DNA of 64,000 nucleotides from an uncultured Myxococcales bacterium (GTDB lineage: Bacteria; Myxococcota_A; UBA9042; CAIXZC01). The stretch is taken from contig CAITUV010000053.1 of NCBI GenBank assembly GCA_903895725.1, positions 110,116 to 174,115 of the forward strand, written 5' to 3'. This document shows positions 42,399 to 51,455 of the stretch, in pieces. The position numbers were made by a program, and so were the translations under genes. Below the pieces are notes generated by a model. It saw only the letters and a list, made by a program, of their open reading frames with translations, had not been told where the DNA came from and searched no databases. The stretch's first letter is position 1. Each line of letters opens with the position of its first letter.

Positions 42399-45300
42399 AT
42401 GAGACGGGTACTGGCGGCGGCGGCACTTCTGGCCATGGTCTCGTGCGGCGGCGGAACGGCTACGGTGGATGGCCTCATCGACCTTGAGGGGGATGCCCTG
42501 GAAGTCGCCGGCGATTCCGAACTGGGGGGCGGAACGGACGTTGCTCCATTCGAGGCCGCCCCCGGTGATCTGCTCGAGTTGGCAGGCCCGGAGGTCGATG
42601 CGACCGGCGAGCTGGCGGATCTCCAGACCGAGCCCGGTGAGCCCGGCTATCCGTGCGGCTCGGGGGCGGACTGCAACTCCGGCTACTGCGTGTACACGCC
42701 GGAGGGGAAGCAGTGCTCGACGGTGTGCGAGGACGAGTGTCCGTTCGGCTGGACCTGTGCCCTGCACGAGCCGTCCCTCCCGGACCAGGTCTTCATCTGC
42801 GTGCCGGGGTCCATGGCCCCGTGCAGCCCGTGCGATCAGGACGGCGACTGCTTCGTCAACGGGGTGGACCTCGGGGACCGCTGCGTGACCTACGGGCCGG
42901 TGGGCTCGTTCTGCGCACCGAAATGCGACGACGGGCAGCCGTGCCCGGAGGGCTACGACTGCCAGCCTGCTGCCGGCGGCGACATGCGCTGCATCTATTC
43001 TCTCGGCCTTTGCCCGTGCTCCGCGTGGGCGATTGCCGAGGTTGCTTCGACGTCATGCAGCAACGACAGCGAGGCCGGGTCGTGCGAGGGTGAGCGCGTC
43101 TGCACGGTCGACGGCCTGTCCGCCTGCTCGGCCCCTACCCCGGCTGCGGAATCATGCAACGGAGCGGACGACGACTGCGACGGGACGGCGGACGAAGATC
43201 TCACCGGACCGGACTGCTCGGTGTCGAACGCACACGGGACCTGCACCGGAACGGAGGAATGCCTCGCCGGCAAGCTGTTCTGCAGCGCTCAAGAACCGGC
43301 TCCCGAGGCGTGCGACGGGCTCGACAACAACTGCGACGGGACCGTGGACGAGGGATACCCCGACACCGACAAGGACGGCCTCAAGGACTGCATGGAGACC
43401 GACAAGGACGACGACGGAGCTCCGGACGGAGAAGACAACTGCCCCGCGATCCAGAACCCGGAGCAGGAGGACTTCGACCTGGACGGCGACGGCGACGCCT
43501 GCGATCTGGACGACGACAACGACCTGGTGGCCGACGGGAAGGACAACTGCCCGCTGGCTCCCAACCCGCTCCAGGAGGACATCGACAAGGACGGCACGGG
43601 CGACGCCTGCGACGTGGACAAGGACGGGGATGGCATTCCCCAGGGGCTCGACAACTGTCCGAGCCTCTTCAATCCGGGCCAGCAGGACACGGACGCGGAC
43701 GGCACGGGCGACGCGTGTGACGGCGATGCGGATGGCGATTCGGATCCGGACGGCAACGATTGCGCCCCGGAGAACCCGGCCATCTTCCACGGTGCGAAGG
43801 AAGAGTGTGACGGGGCAGACAACGACTGCGACTCTGAGGTCGACGAGGGATTCCCGGATTCCGACGCAGATGGCCTCATGGACTGCGTCGACCCGGACGA
43901 TGACAACGACGGCGACCTCGATGCAACGGACTGCGAGCCGCTCAGCCCGACCGTCTTTCATGGTGCGCAGGAGGCGTGCGACGGCATCGACAACAACTGC
44001 GTGAAGGGGGCGGACGAGGGGTTCCCCGACTTCGACCTGGACGGGGACAAGGACTGTGTCGACGCGGACGACGACAACGACCTGGACGCGGATGCGACCG
44101 ACTGTGCGCCTCAGGATCCGGCGGTCTTTCACTCGGCCGTGGAGGGGTGCGACGGGGTCGATGACGACTGTGACGGGATGGTGGACGATGGCTTTGGCGA
44201 CCAGCAGTGCGGTCTCGGGCAGTGCGTCCACTCCGTGCCCAAGTGCCAGGACGGTGCCCTCGTGTTCTGCAACCCGTTTGCCGGGGCCACGGCCGAGGCC
44301 TGCGACGGCCAGGACAACGACTGCGATGGGGCCGCGGACGAGGAGCTGGGCATGGTCTCGTGCGGCTTCGGGAGCTGCTTCCACGAGGTCCCCGCCTGCG
44401 AGAACGGCAAGCCCTCTTCGTGCGACCCCAAGGCCGGTGCCGTGCCAGAGGCCTGCGATGGTCAGGACAACGACTGTGACGGCCTCATCGACGAAGGGCT
44501 GGGCACCACCTCGTGCGGGCTCGGTGTGTGCGGGCATTCCGTGCCCAACTGCCTGGACGGGAAGCCTCAGACCTGCGACCCGATGCAGGGAGCCCAGGAG
44601 GAGACCTGCAACGGCACCGACGACGACTGCGACGGCTCCACGGACGAGGGGCTGGGCACCACCACGTGCGGCGCCGGGGCCTGCGCTCACACGGTGGACA
44701 ACTGTGCAGGCGGCAAGCCGCTGATGTGCGACCCGCTTCAAGGGGCCTTGGACGAGGCCTGCAACGGCACCGACGACGACTGCGACGGCCAGGTGGACGA
44801 CGGCCTGGGCACAACCGCGTGCGGTGTCGGAGCCTGTGCCCACACCGTGGACAACTGCCTCGGGGGCTTGCCGCAGGGGTGCGACCCGTTTGAGGGGGCA
44901 GCGGACGAGGCATGCAACGGCCTGGACGACGACTGCGACGGCCTGGTGGATGAGGCTCTGGGCACGACGACGTGCGGTGTCGGGGCCTGTGCTCACACGG
45001 TGAACAACTGCGCGGGCGGGAAGCCGCAGGCGTGCGACCCGATGGCGGGCTCGGTTCCGGACGTGTGCGGCAATGGAGCGGACGACGACTGCAACGGCAA
45101 GTTGGATGACGCGTGCCCGCTCTCCTGCCTGGCGATCAAGACCGCCACGCCAGCCGCCACGGACGGATTCTACTTCGTGGATCTGGACGGCTTTGCCGGG
45201 CCGGCCCCGGCATTCGAGGCCTGGTGCGACATGACGGTCGACGGGGGAGGTTGGACGCGGTTCTTCTGGCTCAAGTCCGCGTACCCGAACGGTGTCGACC

Positions 45301-45791
45301 CGTTCAAAGGCGACGTCTGGTCATGCGACAAGGCGGCACCCCTGTGTCTGGCAGGGATTCCCAAGGGCACTGTGCCCAAGGATCTGCTGGTGAAGGACGT
45401 CACGGACAAGGCCCACGCTGCGTGGCACTTCAGCGGGTCCAATGCGATCTCGAATGCGGTGCTGGCCGCGATGCGCGACCGGACCAAGCAGTGCATCTAT
45501 GAGCAGGCGGCGTTCCAGCCGTACGTGTACTCGGGGGCGGAGCAGTTCTGCGGGACGGGCATCGAAGGGGGTTGCGACTCGTTCTATTACACCGATGCCG
45601 TCTGCGGAGCTGGAAAGACCAAGGCGGGTTGGGGGGTGAACTTCGACGGGGATACAGGCTGCTACTCCTCAGCGATCAAGCTCGGCGACGTCTCCACCAA
45701 CTGCTGCGGCTGCAACATGAGCGGCCCCGACTGGGGGTTCCTGAACTACACCGACGTGCAGAACGAGTGGGGGGAGATCTACTACCGCTGA
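42399..45791 (+). CDS. Giant lipoprotein with MopE-like and TSP3 repeats and fibrinogen-like C-terminus
   Basis: The protein has 1130 aa. The lipobox MVSC gives Cys16, then an acidic linker and Cys-rich modules (about 85-240). Eleven MopE-like motifs of the form C(N/D)G(x)D(D/N)(D/N)C(D/N)G follow; one is degenerate (DNNCVKGADEG). Three thrombospondin-3-like repeats (DNCPAIQNPEQED, DNCPLAPNPLQED, DNCPSLFNPGQQD) lie among them and imply dense calcium binding. The last five MopE units are a regular repeat of about 53 residues (LGTTTCGVGACAHTV). The C-terminal 220 residues resemble a fibrinogen-like lectin fold (AWCDMTVDGGGWTRFFW) with further cysteines. The ATG at 42399 follows GGGGGGAACG. It is a likely surface adhesin binding carbohydrate or metal ions. 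Confidence 0.8.
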   Translation: MRRVLAAAALLAMVSCGGGTATVDGLIDLEGDALEVAGDSELGGGTDVAPFEAAPGDLLELAGPEVDATGELADLQTEPGEPGYPCGSGADCNSGYCVYTPEGKQCSTVCEDECPFGWTCALHEPSLPDQVFICVPGSMAPCSPCDQDGDCFVNGVDLGDRCVTYGPVGSFCAPKCDDGQPCPEGYDCQPAAGGDMRCIYSLGLCPCSAWAIAEVASTSCSNDSEAGSCEGERVCTVDGLSACSAPTPAAESCNGADDDCDGTADEDLTGPDCSVSNAHGTCTGTEECLAGKLFCSAQEPAPEACDGLDNNCDGTVDEGYPDTDKDGLKDCMETDKDDDGAPDGEDNCPAIQNPEQEDFDLDGDGDACDLDDDNDLVADGKDNCPLAPNPLQEDIDKDGTGDACDVDKDGDGIPQGLDNCPSLFNPGQQDTDADGTGDACDGDADGDSDPDGNDCAPENPAIFHGAKEECDGADNDCDSEVDEGFPDSDADGLMDCVDPDDDNDGDLDATDCEPLSPTVFHGAQEACDGIDNNCVKGADEGFPDFDLDGDKDCVDADDDNDLDADATDCAPQDPAVFHSAVEGCDGVDDDCDGMVDDGFGDQQCGLGQCVHSVPKCQDGALVFCNPFAGATAEACDGQDNDCDGAADEELGMVSCGFGSCFHEVPACENGKPSSCDPKAGAVPEACDGQDNDCDGLIDEGLGTTSCGLGVCGHSVPNCLDGKPQTCDPMQGAQEETCNGTDDDCDGSTDEGLGTTTCGAGACAHTVDNCAGGKPLMCDPLQGALDEACNGTDDDCDGQVDDGLGTTACGVGACAHTVDNCLGGLPQGCDPFEGAADEACNGLDDDCDGLVDEALGTTTCGVGACAHTVNNCAGGKPQACDPMAGSVPDVCGNGADDDCNGKLDDACPLSCLAIKTATPAATDGFYFVDLDGFAGPAPAFEAWCDMTVDGGGWTRFFWLKSAYPNGVDPFKGDVWSCDKAAPLCLAGIPKGTVPKDLLVKDVTDKAHAAWHFSGSNAISNAVLAAMRDRTKQCIYEQAAFQPYVYSGAEQFCGTGIEGGCDSFYYTDAVCGAGKTKAGWGVNFDGDTGCYSSAIKLGDVSTNCCGCNMSGPDWGFLNYTDVQNEWGEIYYR

Positions 45792-45805
45792 TCAGGTCCG
45801 GCCGT

Positions 45806-48460
45806 CTATCCCTTCTTCGTGCGGGCAGCGTGCTCGCGAAGATACCCCCACGAGCAGGTCAGCAGCAGACACACGAGCCAGCAGATCAGGAGGCCGACGG
45901 GAGCGAGCTTGCCGATGTTGGCCAGGCCGGGGTTGGTGGCATAGAGGAGGCTTCCGAATCCCAGCGTATTGCACGCCGCCCCCAGGAACGTGGCAGCCCC
46001 GGTCGTGTTGGCGATGAGCCCGATCCGGTCGGCTCCCTCCTCCCGAATCCGGTGCAGGATGTGGGTGCAGGTGTCGATGCTCGTGCCGAAGATCGACGGG
46101 AGGATGATCATGTTGAACATGGTGAAGTTCTCACGGGTCCACCCCATGAGGCCCACGAAGCATCCCACGCCGAGCAGGACAGGCACGAATGCCACCGCTG
46201 CCTGCCAGAGCTTCCGGAAGTCGAGCATCACCATGATCAGCGCGCCGACTGCGGCAAGCAGGAGGGCCAGCGGTCCCTCCTTGCGCACGATGTCGTACAC
46301 GTCCTTCAGGATGAAATAGCTGGCCGATGTCTTGTACGCCTTCCCGTCCACCTCGATGGTGTCGAGCTGTGAGGTGATCTCGCCGACCTCGAGCGCGTTG
46401 GCCTTGTTGCCCCAGGCCGTGAGGATGACGAAGGTGCCGAACCGACCCTGTCGGTCCGTGAACTTGCTTCGAACCCAGTCGGGCAGGTCGTCCACGCCGA
46501 ACATGGATGGCTCGAGGTACTCCAGGGCCTTTCGGGCATCGTCGAGGTCCTTGCCTTTGAGCTTGGCAATCTTGGCCGTGATCTTCCTGCGCATCCCGTC
46601 GACGATACCGAGCTTGGCCTTCTGGTCCGCGGGCACGAAGCTGAACACGGACGAGATGGTCTCGAGGCGCTTGTACTGTTCCTTGTTCTTCTCGAGGTAC
46701 CGCTGCACCCTCTCGGTCTCTTCGAGGGAATCGGTGAGCAGGGCGATGGGGGAGGCCGACGTGGAGGAGACCTCCCGATGGTACCGCTTCATGAGCCGCG
46801 CCCGCTGGGTCTCCTTGCTGGGCGTCATGACCTTCTTCATGTCGGGCTCGAAGTCGACTTGTCCGAGGCCGGCCAGGAGGGCGGCGGCCACGACGAGCGT
46901 GGCGGTCAGCACGCCGGCGGCCCTTCGGGGAGTCGAGAACAGGGATGCGCCGCGGTCGATGGACAGACGCTGCACGTAGGGCTTCTCCGGCCAGATCCGG
47001 TCGAAGATCACGACCAGCGGCGGGAAGAACACGTAGACGACCAGGAGGCACAGAGGGATACCGACGCCGGCGATGGCCCCGAACTGGGAAAAGCCTCGAA
47101 ACTCGAAAATCATCAGGGCGAGGAATCCGAACGAGGTCATGACCGCGCTGCCGAACATCGCCCGGCTGAGGTGGACCAGGGAATCAATAGCCGCCTGGGC
47201 CGGGGGCTTGCCTCGCTCCCGCTCCTCGACGTATCGCTCGGCCACGTGCATGGAGTACTCCACCCCGAGGCCGGAGAGCACGCCGAAGATGAAGGCGGTG
47301 ACGAGGTTGAGATACCCCATGGCCGCGTAAGCGAACCCGACAGTCCAGGCAAGCCCTGCGGTGAGGGGCACGAAGGTGAGGATGACGATCCGGGGACGCC
47401 GGAAGAACAGCGCCAGAAGGCCCAGGATGAGCACCAGGGCCGAGAAGGTCGAGACGAGCAGATCATTGGTCAGGACGTCGATTTCCTCGATCTTCTTGTG
47501 GTAGTCCCCCTCCATGGTCCATTGCATCTGGGGGTTGTAGGAGGTCGGGTCCAACTGAGCAACGGTCTCCTCGATGAGCTTGAGCAGCTCTCTCGACCGG
47601 GTCACTTCCGCCGGAGAAAACGACGGGAATGCCTTCATGCCGATGAGGGTGCCGTCCTCGTTCATGTCATACTCGGCCAGGGACGAGACGCCGTACTTCT
47701 TCTTGACCTCGGCTTCAGTGGGCACTTCGAACGAGGCCTCTTCCTCGCCGTCGTCGGGGGGACCGAATTCCTCGTCCAGCCCCGGATCCTCCGGGTCGCT
47801 GGCCGCTGCAGCGCTCTTTGCCGTATCGCCTTCGACCGGGTTTTCGCCACCGCCGGCCCCTGCCTGCCCGGCATCATCGGGGGGCCCGAAATCCTCGTCC
47901 AGGCCGTCGTCCTCGTCGTCCTCGGCGGAGTCTGCCCCCTTCCCCGATGCTCCAGACGCACCTTGCGCCCCGCTCTCCTCCTCCTCCTCGCCAAACGGTC
48001 CCATCTCCTTGCCCACGGCCTTCTCGATGGCCTTCTTGAGCTTGCGGTCCAGCTTGTGGAGCTCGTCCTGGGACAGGAAGAGGACGGCGTTCTTCTTGAA
48101 GAAGGAGATGTCGCGACGGTACTCGACCGACTGGATGAGGGGATTCTCCAGGAGCTTGTTCGCCAGGTCGGTGACGAAGCGGATGTTGGCATCCTTGTCG
48201 GGGGACGTGACGACGAACATGACCTGGGAAGACGAGGCAAGCCGTTCCCGTGTGAGCTTGGCCTGGACCACGTGAGGGGTGGTTTCGGGGAAGAGGTCCT
48301 CGATGTTGGTCCGCAGCGGGATTTTGATCCCCCAATAGCCAAGGGTGACCGTCACGGCCAGGGCAAGCAGGACGGTGGTCCACGGGCGTGCGACCGTGGT
48401 CTTGACGAACCGCTCGACCAGGCCTGCGGAGATCTCGTAGATGTTTCTCTTGCCGGTCAC
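45806..48460 (-). CDS. RND/MMPL-family transporter with acidic periplasmic insert
   Basis: The protein has 884 aa. It has the RND layout: a first membrane segment (about 30-48), a periplasmic domain, five membrane helices (about 345-520), a second periplasmic domain (about 540-740) and a final helix block (about 750-875). VTAFIFGVLSGLGVEYSMHVAERY and the later SIFGTSIDTCTHILHRIREEG are MMPL/sterol-sensing-like motifs. An acidic low-complexity insert (about 153-247) holds DDGLDEDFGPPDD and DPGLDEEFGPPDD, a duplicated motif. The GTG at 48460 follows GGGAGG; an upstream ATG at 48604 precedes the promoter and is not transcribed. It probably moves lipids or hydrophobic compounds using the proton gradient. 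Confidence 0.85.
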   Translation of the reverse strand: MTGKRNIYEISAGLVERFVKTTVARPWTTVLLALAVTVTLGYWGIKIPLRTNIEDLFPETTPHVVQAKLTRERLASSSQVMFVVTSPDKDANIRFVTDLANKLLENPLIQSVEYRRDISFFKKNAVLFLSQDELHKLDRKLKKAIEKAVGKEMGPFGEEEEESGAQGASGASGKGADSAEDDEDDGLDEDFGPPDDAGQAGAGGGENPVEGDTAKSAAAASDPEDPGLDEEFGPPDDGEEEASFEVPTEAEVKKKYGVSSLAEYDMNEDGTLIGMKAFPSFSPAEVTRSRELLKLIEETVAQLDPTSYNPQMQWTMEGDYHKKIEEIDVLTNDLLVSTFSALVLILGLLALFFRRPRIVILTFVPLTAGLAWTVGFAYAAMGYLNLVTAFIFGVLSGLGVEYSMHVAERYVEERERGKPPAQAAIDSLVHLSRAMFGSAVMTSFGFLALMIFEFRGFSQFGAIAGVGIPLCLLVVYVFFPPLVVIFDRIWPEKPYVQRLSIDRGASLFSTPRRAAGVLTATLVVAAALLAGLGQVDFEPDMKKVMTPSKETQRARLMKRYHREVSSTSASPIALLTDSLEETERVQRYLEKNKEQYKRLETISSVFSFVPADQKAKLGIVDGMRRKITAKIAKLKGKDLDDARKALEYLEPSMFGVDDLPDWVRSKFTDRQGRFGTFVILTAWGNKANALEVGEITSQLDTIEVDGKAYKTSASYFILKDVYDIVRKEGPLALLLAAVGALIMVMLDFRKLWQAAVAFVPVLLGVGCFVGLMGWTRENFTMFNMIILPSIFGTSIDTCTHILHRIREEGADRIGLIANTTGAATFLGAACNTLGFGSLLYATNPGLANIGKLAPVGLLICWLVCLLLTCSWGYLREHAARTKKG

Positions 48461-48549
48461 GTGCCTCGCCTCCCGAATGGTGCCTTGGATGGCGCCATGC
48501 TCCGATGCGTCCGGGAAGCACAGGTCGAAGCCGGCCCCGGACGAGCAGG

Positions 48550-48578
48550 AGAGTACAGCGTGCGGGGCGAGGCCGCAA
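48550..48578 (-). promoter_or_regulatory. Promoter for 45806-48460
   Basis: On the minus strand, TTGCGG (48578-48573), 17 bases, then TACTCT (48555-48550), 89 bases before the GTG. It excludes the longer start at 48604. Confidence 0.5.
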
Positions 48579-48614
48579 CTCTCCATGCAGGTTTCGCACC
48601 GCATCGGAATGACG

Positions 48615-48643
48615 TTTCCAACGGGGCGGCAGCGCGGTATGAT
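48615..48643 (+). promoter_or_regulatory. Promoter for 48669-51287
   Basis: TTTCCA (48615-48620), 17 bases, TATGAT (48638-48643), 26 bases before the ATG. Confidence 0.5.
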
Positions 48644-48668
48644 GGCCCCCGATTGCGGGGAGGGGGGA

Positions 48669-51287
48669 ATGTCCGAGCTCTATGCACGCTTCCTCGTCAG
48701 GTACAGGGTCTGGATGGTGCTGGGTGCGTTGGCGCTGACTGCGTTCCTGGCAAGCCCGCTCATTCCGCTGGATGGCGTCCGGTTCGACTTCTCCTTCCGC
48801 AAGCTCTTCCGGTTCGAAGGGCCGGAGATGGAGCTCCTGTCGCGGTTCAAGGATTCGTTCGGCGACGACGGCGGCGCGTTCGGAGTCCTGTACGTGACTG
48901 CGGAGGGGAACCCGCACCGGGCCGCGGTGCTGTCTCCCGATCTCGTGGCTTCGATGGCCCGCATCGATGCCTGGGTGGCGGGGCGGGTGGAGCTGGACCA
49001 CGACTTTGCACTGTCCTTGCCCACCGCGACCGACTTCTACAGCGAGCCGCTGGAGTCGGAGGCGCTGAATCGACTGGGCGACGTGCTGGACGAGGCCGGG
49101 AAGGACCCGACCGGCATGGCCCGTCGCTGGGAAGCGGAGCAGCTCGATTCCGGCCTCCAGGAATACGGGAAGGTGGCATCCCGACTGATGGACCATGAGC
49201 TGTACCGGGGGATGCTGCTCTCGGAAGACGGCACGGCCGGGGCAGCGCACTACCGGTTCACGCTGGACTATCTGCATCCGGCGTCGAGGCGGGGGTTCCT
49301 GGCCGAGTTCGACTCGGTGGTGGAGAAGGAGCAGCAGCTCGTGGGAGAGCGGGCAAAGCTCCACGTGTTCGGTCTGCCCGTGGTTACCGAGGAGTACACC
49401 CGGCTCTCGATCCAGGACATCGTGAAGACGGCCCCTCTGTCGACGGGGGTCATGGCGGTCGTGCTCCTGCTGCTTTTGCGCTCCATCGTGGGCGTGGCCA
49501 TGCCGCTGGTGGTCGTTTCGCTGGCGGTGGTCTGGAGCATCGGGCTCATGCAGATGACCGACGAGCCGCTCAACATCATCAACCACATCGTTCCGGTCAT
49601 GGTGCTGGTGCTCGGCCTGTCAGACTCGGTGCACCTGGTGCTGCGGTTCATGGAGGAGCGACGCAACGGCCTTTCGAACAAGGATGCGGCCCGGGAGACG
49701 GCCAGGGCGATGAGTCGGGCCTGTTTCCTGACCAACTTCACGAACGGCATCGGATTCGCGTCGCTGGCGACGGCGACGATTGCGACGGTGGCATCGTTCG
49801 GCATCTACACGGGCATTGCGTGCATGATGACCTATGTGGCGGACATTGCGCTGCTCCCGGTCGTGCTGAGCTACTACGGCCCGTCTCCCAGGGCGAGCAC
49901 CGACAGCACCTGGCTGGAGGAGCGGCTGGAGCGGTTCGCCCGCTTCCTCATCCGCTGGCGAAAGCCCGTCTTTGCCGCCGGGGTCGCGGCCAACGTCGCC
50001 GGTGTGCTGGCCGGCGTCTTCCTGATGGGGGTGGACAGCCATCTGCTCGAGGAGGTCCCGCCGGAAAACCCGGTGCACCAGGCCACCAAGACGGTGGAAG
50101 CCCGGCTCACGCCGGTCATTCAGCACGAGATTCTCATCGAGGGCAAGCCGCTTCCGGGGGGGGCGTGCGAGTCGGACTCCGACTGCACGGTCGAGGGCTA
50201 TGTATGCCGCCGGGTCGACCGCGTCCGGGCCGCCCTGTCGCCCTATCGTGATGCCTTCTCGAAGCTGGGCGTGGAGGAAGGGACCGAGCTTCTCTCCAGC
50301 CTGGAGGACAGTCTGCGCGTCAACGACCAGCAGACACCGGGAGTCTGCACCGCCAGCGTGAAATCCCCCCGCCTTCTGCGTGCCCTCGATGCCATCGGTC
50401 AGGCCCTGCTGGCCAACCCGGACACCAGCCGGCACGTCCGGCGGGTGGACTCGCTCGCCTCGCTTGTGCGGCAGATGCACAAGGCGATGCGCAAGGGCGA
50501 TCCTCAGGCGGACAGCGTCCCGGAGACGTCGCAGGCGGTCTCCCAGGTGTTGCTTCCCCTGGAATCGGGGGCACCGGAGCTCATCGAGCGGTATGCGACA
50601 TCGGACTACACGACGGCCCGAGAGTCGCTGTTCGTGCTGGACCACGGCAGCTCGGCCTGGGATGAGGTCCGCCCCGTGCTGGAACAGGAACTGACGGCCC
50701 GAATCGACAACGACCCGGAGCTCTCGCAGCGCTTTGCCCACGCGATCACGGGGACGATGACCTATGTCCAGCAGGCGCTCTCGTTCATCATCCACGACCT
50801 GCTGACCAGCGTGATCACCGCGTTCATCCCGATCTTCTTCATCATCGGGCTGCTGTTCCGGTCGGCACGCATAGCGATCCTGACGATTCTTCCCAACACG
50901 TTCCCGCTGGCGCTGACGCTGGCCCTCATGGCATTTGCCGGCATCAACCTGCGGGTATCGACGCTGATCATCTTTTCGGTATCGCTGGGCATCGCGGTCA
51001 ACGACACAATCCATTTCATCGCGCGGTACACCGAAGAGCTGCGCAAGGGATTGGAGCGGGAGCCGGCGTTGGTGCAGGCGATGAAGCACGTGGGGCCGGG
51101 GATGCTGATCTCGACGGCAATCCTGTGCATCGGGTTCCTCGTCAACCTCGTCAGCGAGTTCGTGGCGCTCAAGCAGTTCGGCATCCTGGCCAGCTTCACC
51201 ATGGCCATGGCGCTCATCGGGGATCTTTTCCTGGTGATTCCGTGCGTGATGATCATGGGGGGGAGGCAGCAGAAGAGAGAGCTTTGA
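48669..51287 (+). CDS. RND/MMPL-family transporter with Cys-rich insert
   Basis: The protein has 872 aa and is a divergent paralog of the transporter at 45806-48460. It has a first membrane segment (about 12-32), two periplasmic domains and two helix blocks (about 260-440 and 700-860), with HIVPVMVLVLGLSDSVHLVLRFMEE and FSVSLGIAVNDTIHFIARYTEEL as the characteristic loops with charged residues. In the second periplasmic domain there is a small Cys motif, CESDSDCTVEGYVC (about 500-513), with a fourth Cys near 560, matching the modules of the nearby lipoproteins. The ATG at 48669 follows GGGGAGGGGGGA. The divergent pair could form a heteromeric pump or handle two related substrates. Confidence 0.85.
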   Translation: MSELYARFLVRYRVWMVLGALALTAFLASPLIPLDGVRFDFSFRKLFRFEGPEMELLSRFKDSFGDDGGAFGVLYVTAEGNPHRAAVLSPDLVASMARIDAWVAGRVELDHDFALSLPTATDFYSEPLESEALNRLGDVLDEAGKDPTGMARRWEAEQLDSGLQEYGKVASRLMDHELYRGMLLSEDGTAGAAHYRFTLDYLHPASRRGFLAEFDSVVEKEQQLVGERAKLHVFGLPVVTEEYTRLSIQDIVKTAPLSTGVMAVVLLLLLRSIVGVAMPLVVVSLAVVWSIGLMQMTDEPLNIINHIVPVMVLVLGLSDSVHLVLRFMEERRNGLSNKDAARETARAMSRACFLTNFTNGIGFASLATATIATVASFGIYTGIACMMTYVADIALLPVVLSYYGPSPRASTDSTWLEERLERFARFLIRWRKPVFAAGVAANVAGVLAGVFLMGVDSHLLEEVPPENPVHQATKTVEARLTPVIQHEILIEGKPLPGGACESDSDCTVEGYVCRRVDRVRAALSPYRDAFSKLGVEEGTELLSSLEDSLRVNDQQTPGVCTASVKSPRLLRALDAIGQALLANPDTSRHVRRVDSLASLVRQMHKAMRKGDPQADSVPETSQAVSQVLLPLESGAPELIERYATSDYTTARESLFVLDHGSSAWDEVRPVLEQELTARIDNDPELSQRFAHAITGTMTYVQQALSFIIHDLLTSVITAFIPIFFIIGLLFRSARIAILTILPNTFPLALTLALMAFAGINLRVSTLIIFSVSLGIAVNDTIHFIARYTEELRKGLEREPALVQAMKHVGPGMLISTAILCIGFLVNLVSEFVALKQFGILASFTMAMALIGDLFLVIPCVMIMGGRQQKREL

Positions 51288-51303
51288 TGGCTCTTCACAG
51301 TTC

Positions 51304-51332
51304 TTGCGCTGCGTTCTTTGAGCCGGTATACT
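51304..51332 (+). promoter_or_regulatory. Promoter for giant Cys-rich gene 51456-57497
   Basis: TTGCGC (51304-51309), 17 bases, TATACT (51327-51332). The leader is about 117 bases and includes the hairpin GCGGATAGATGTCCGC just before the ribosome site. Confidence 0.5.
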
Positions 51333-51455
51333 CGGTCAAGCGTTCTAGAGTTGATTGCCCCGTGAGTGTGGTTGAGGGACTCGGGTGCGGATGGTCGGCG
51401 GCGGTTTGCCGCGTACCGCGTGCGGATAGATGTCCGCTATGCAAGGAGGATTCTG

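Noticed and set aside
48461..48604. N-terminal extension of the RND transporter to ATG 48604
   Set aside because: The promoter at 48550-48578 lies inside the extension, and a strong ribosome site precedes the GTG at 48460.
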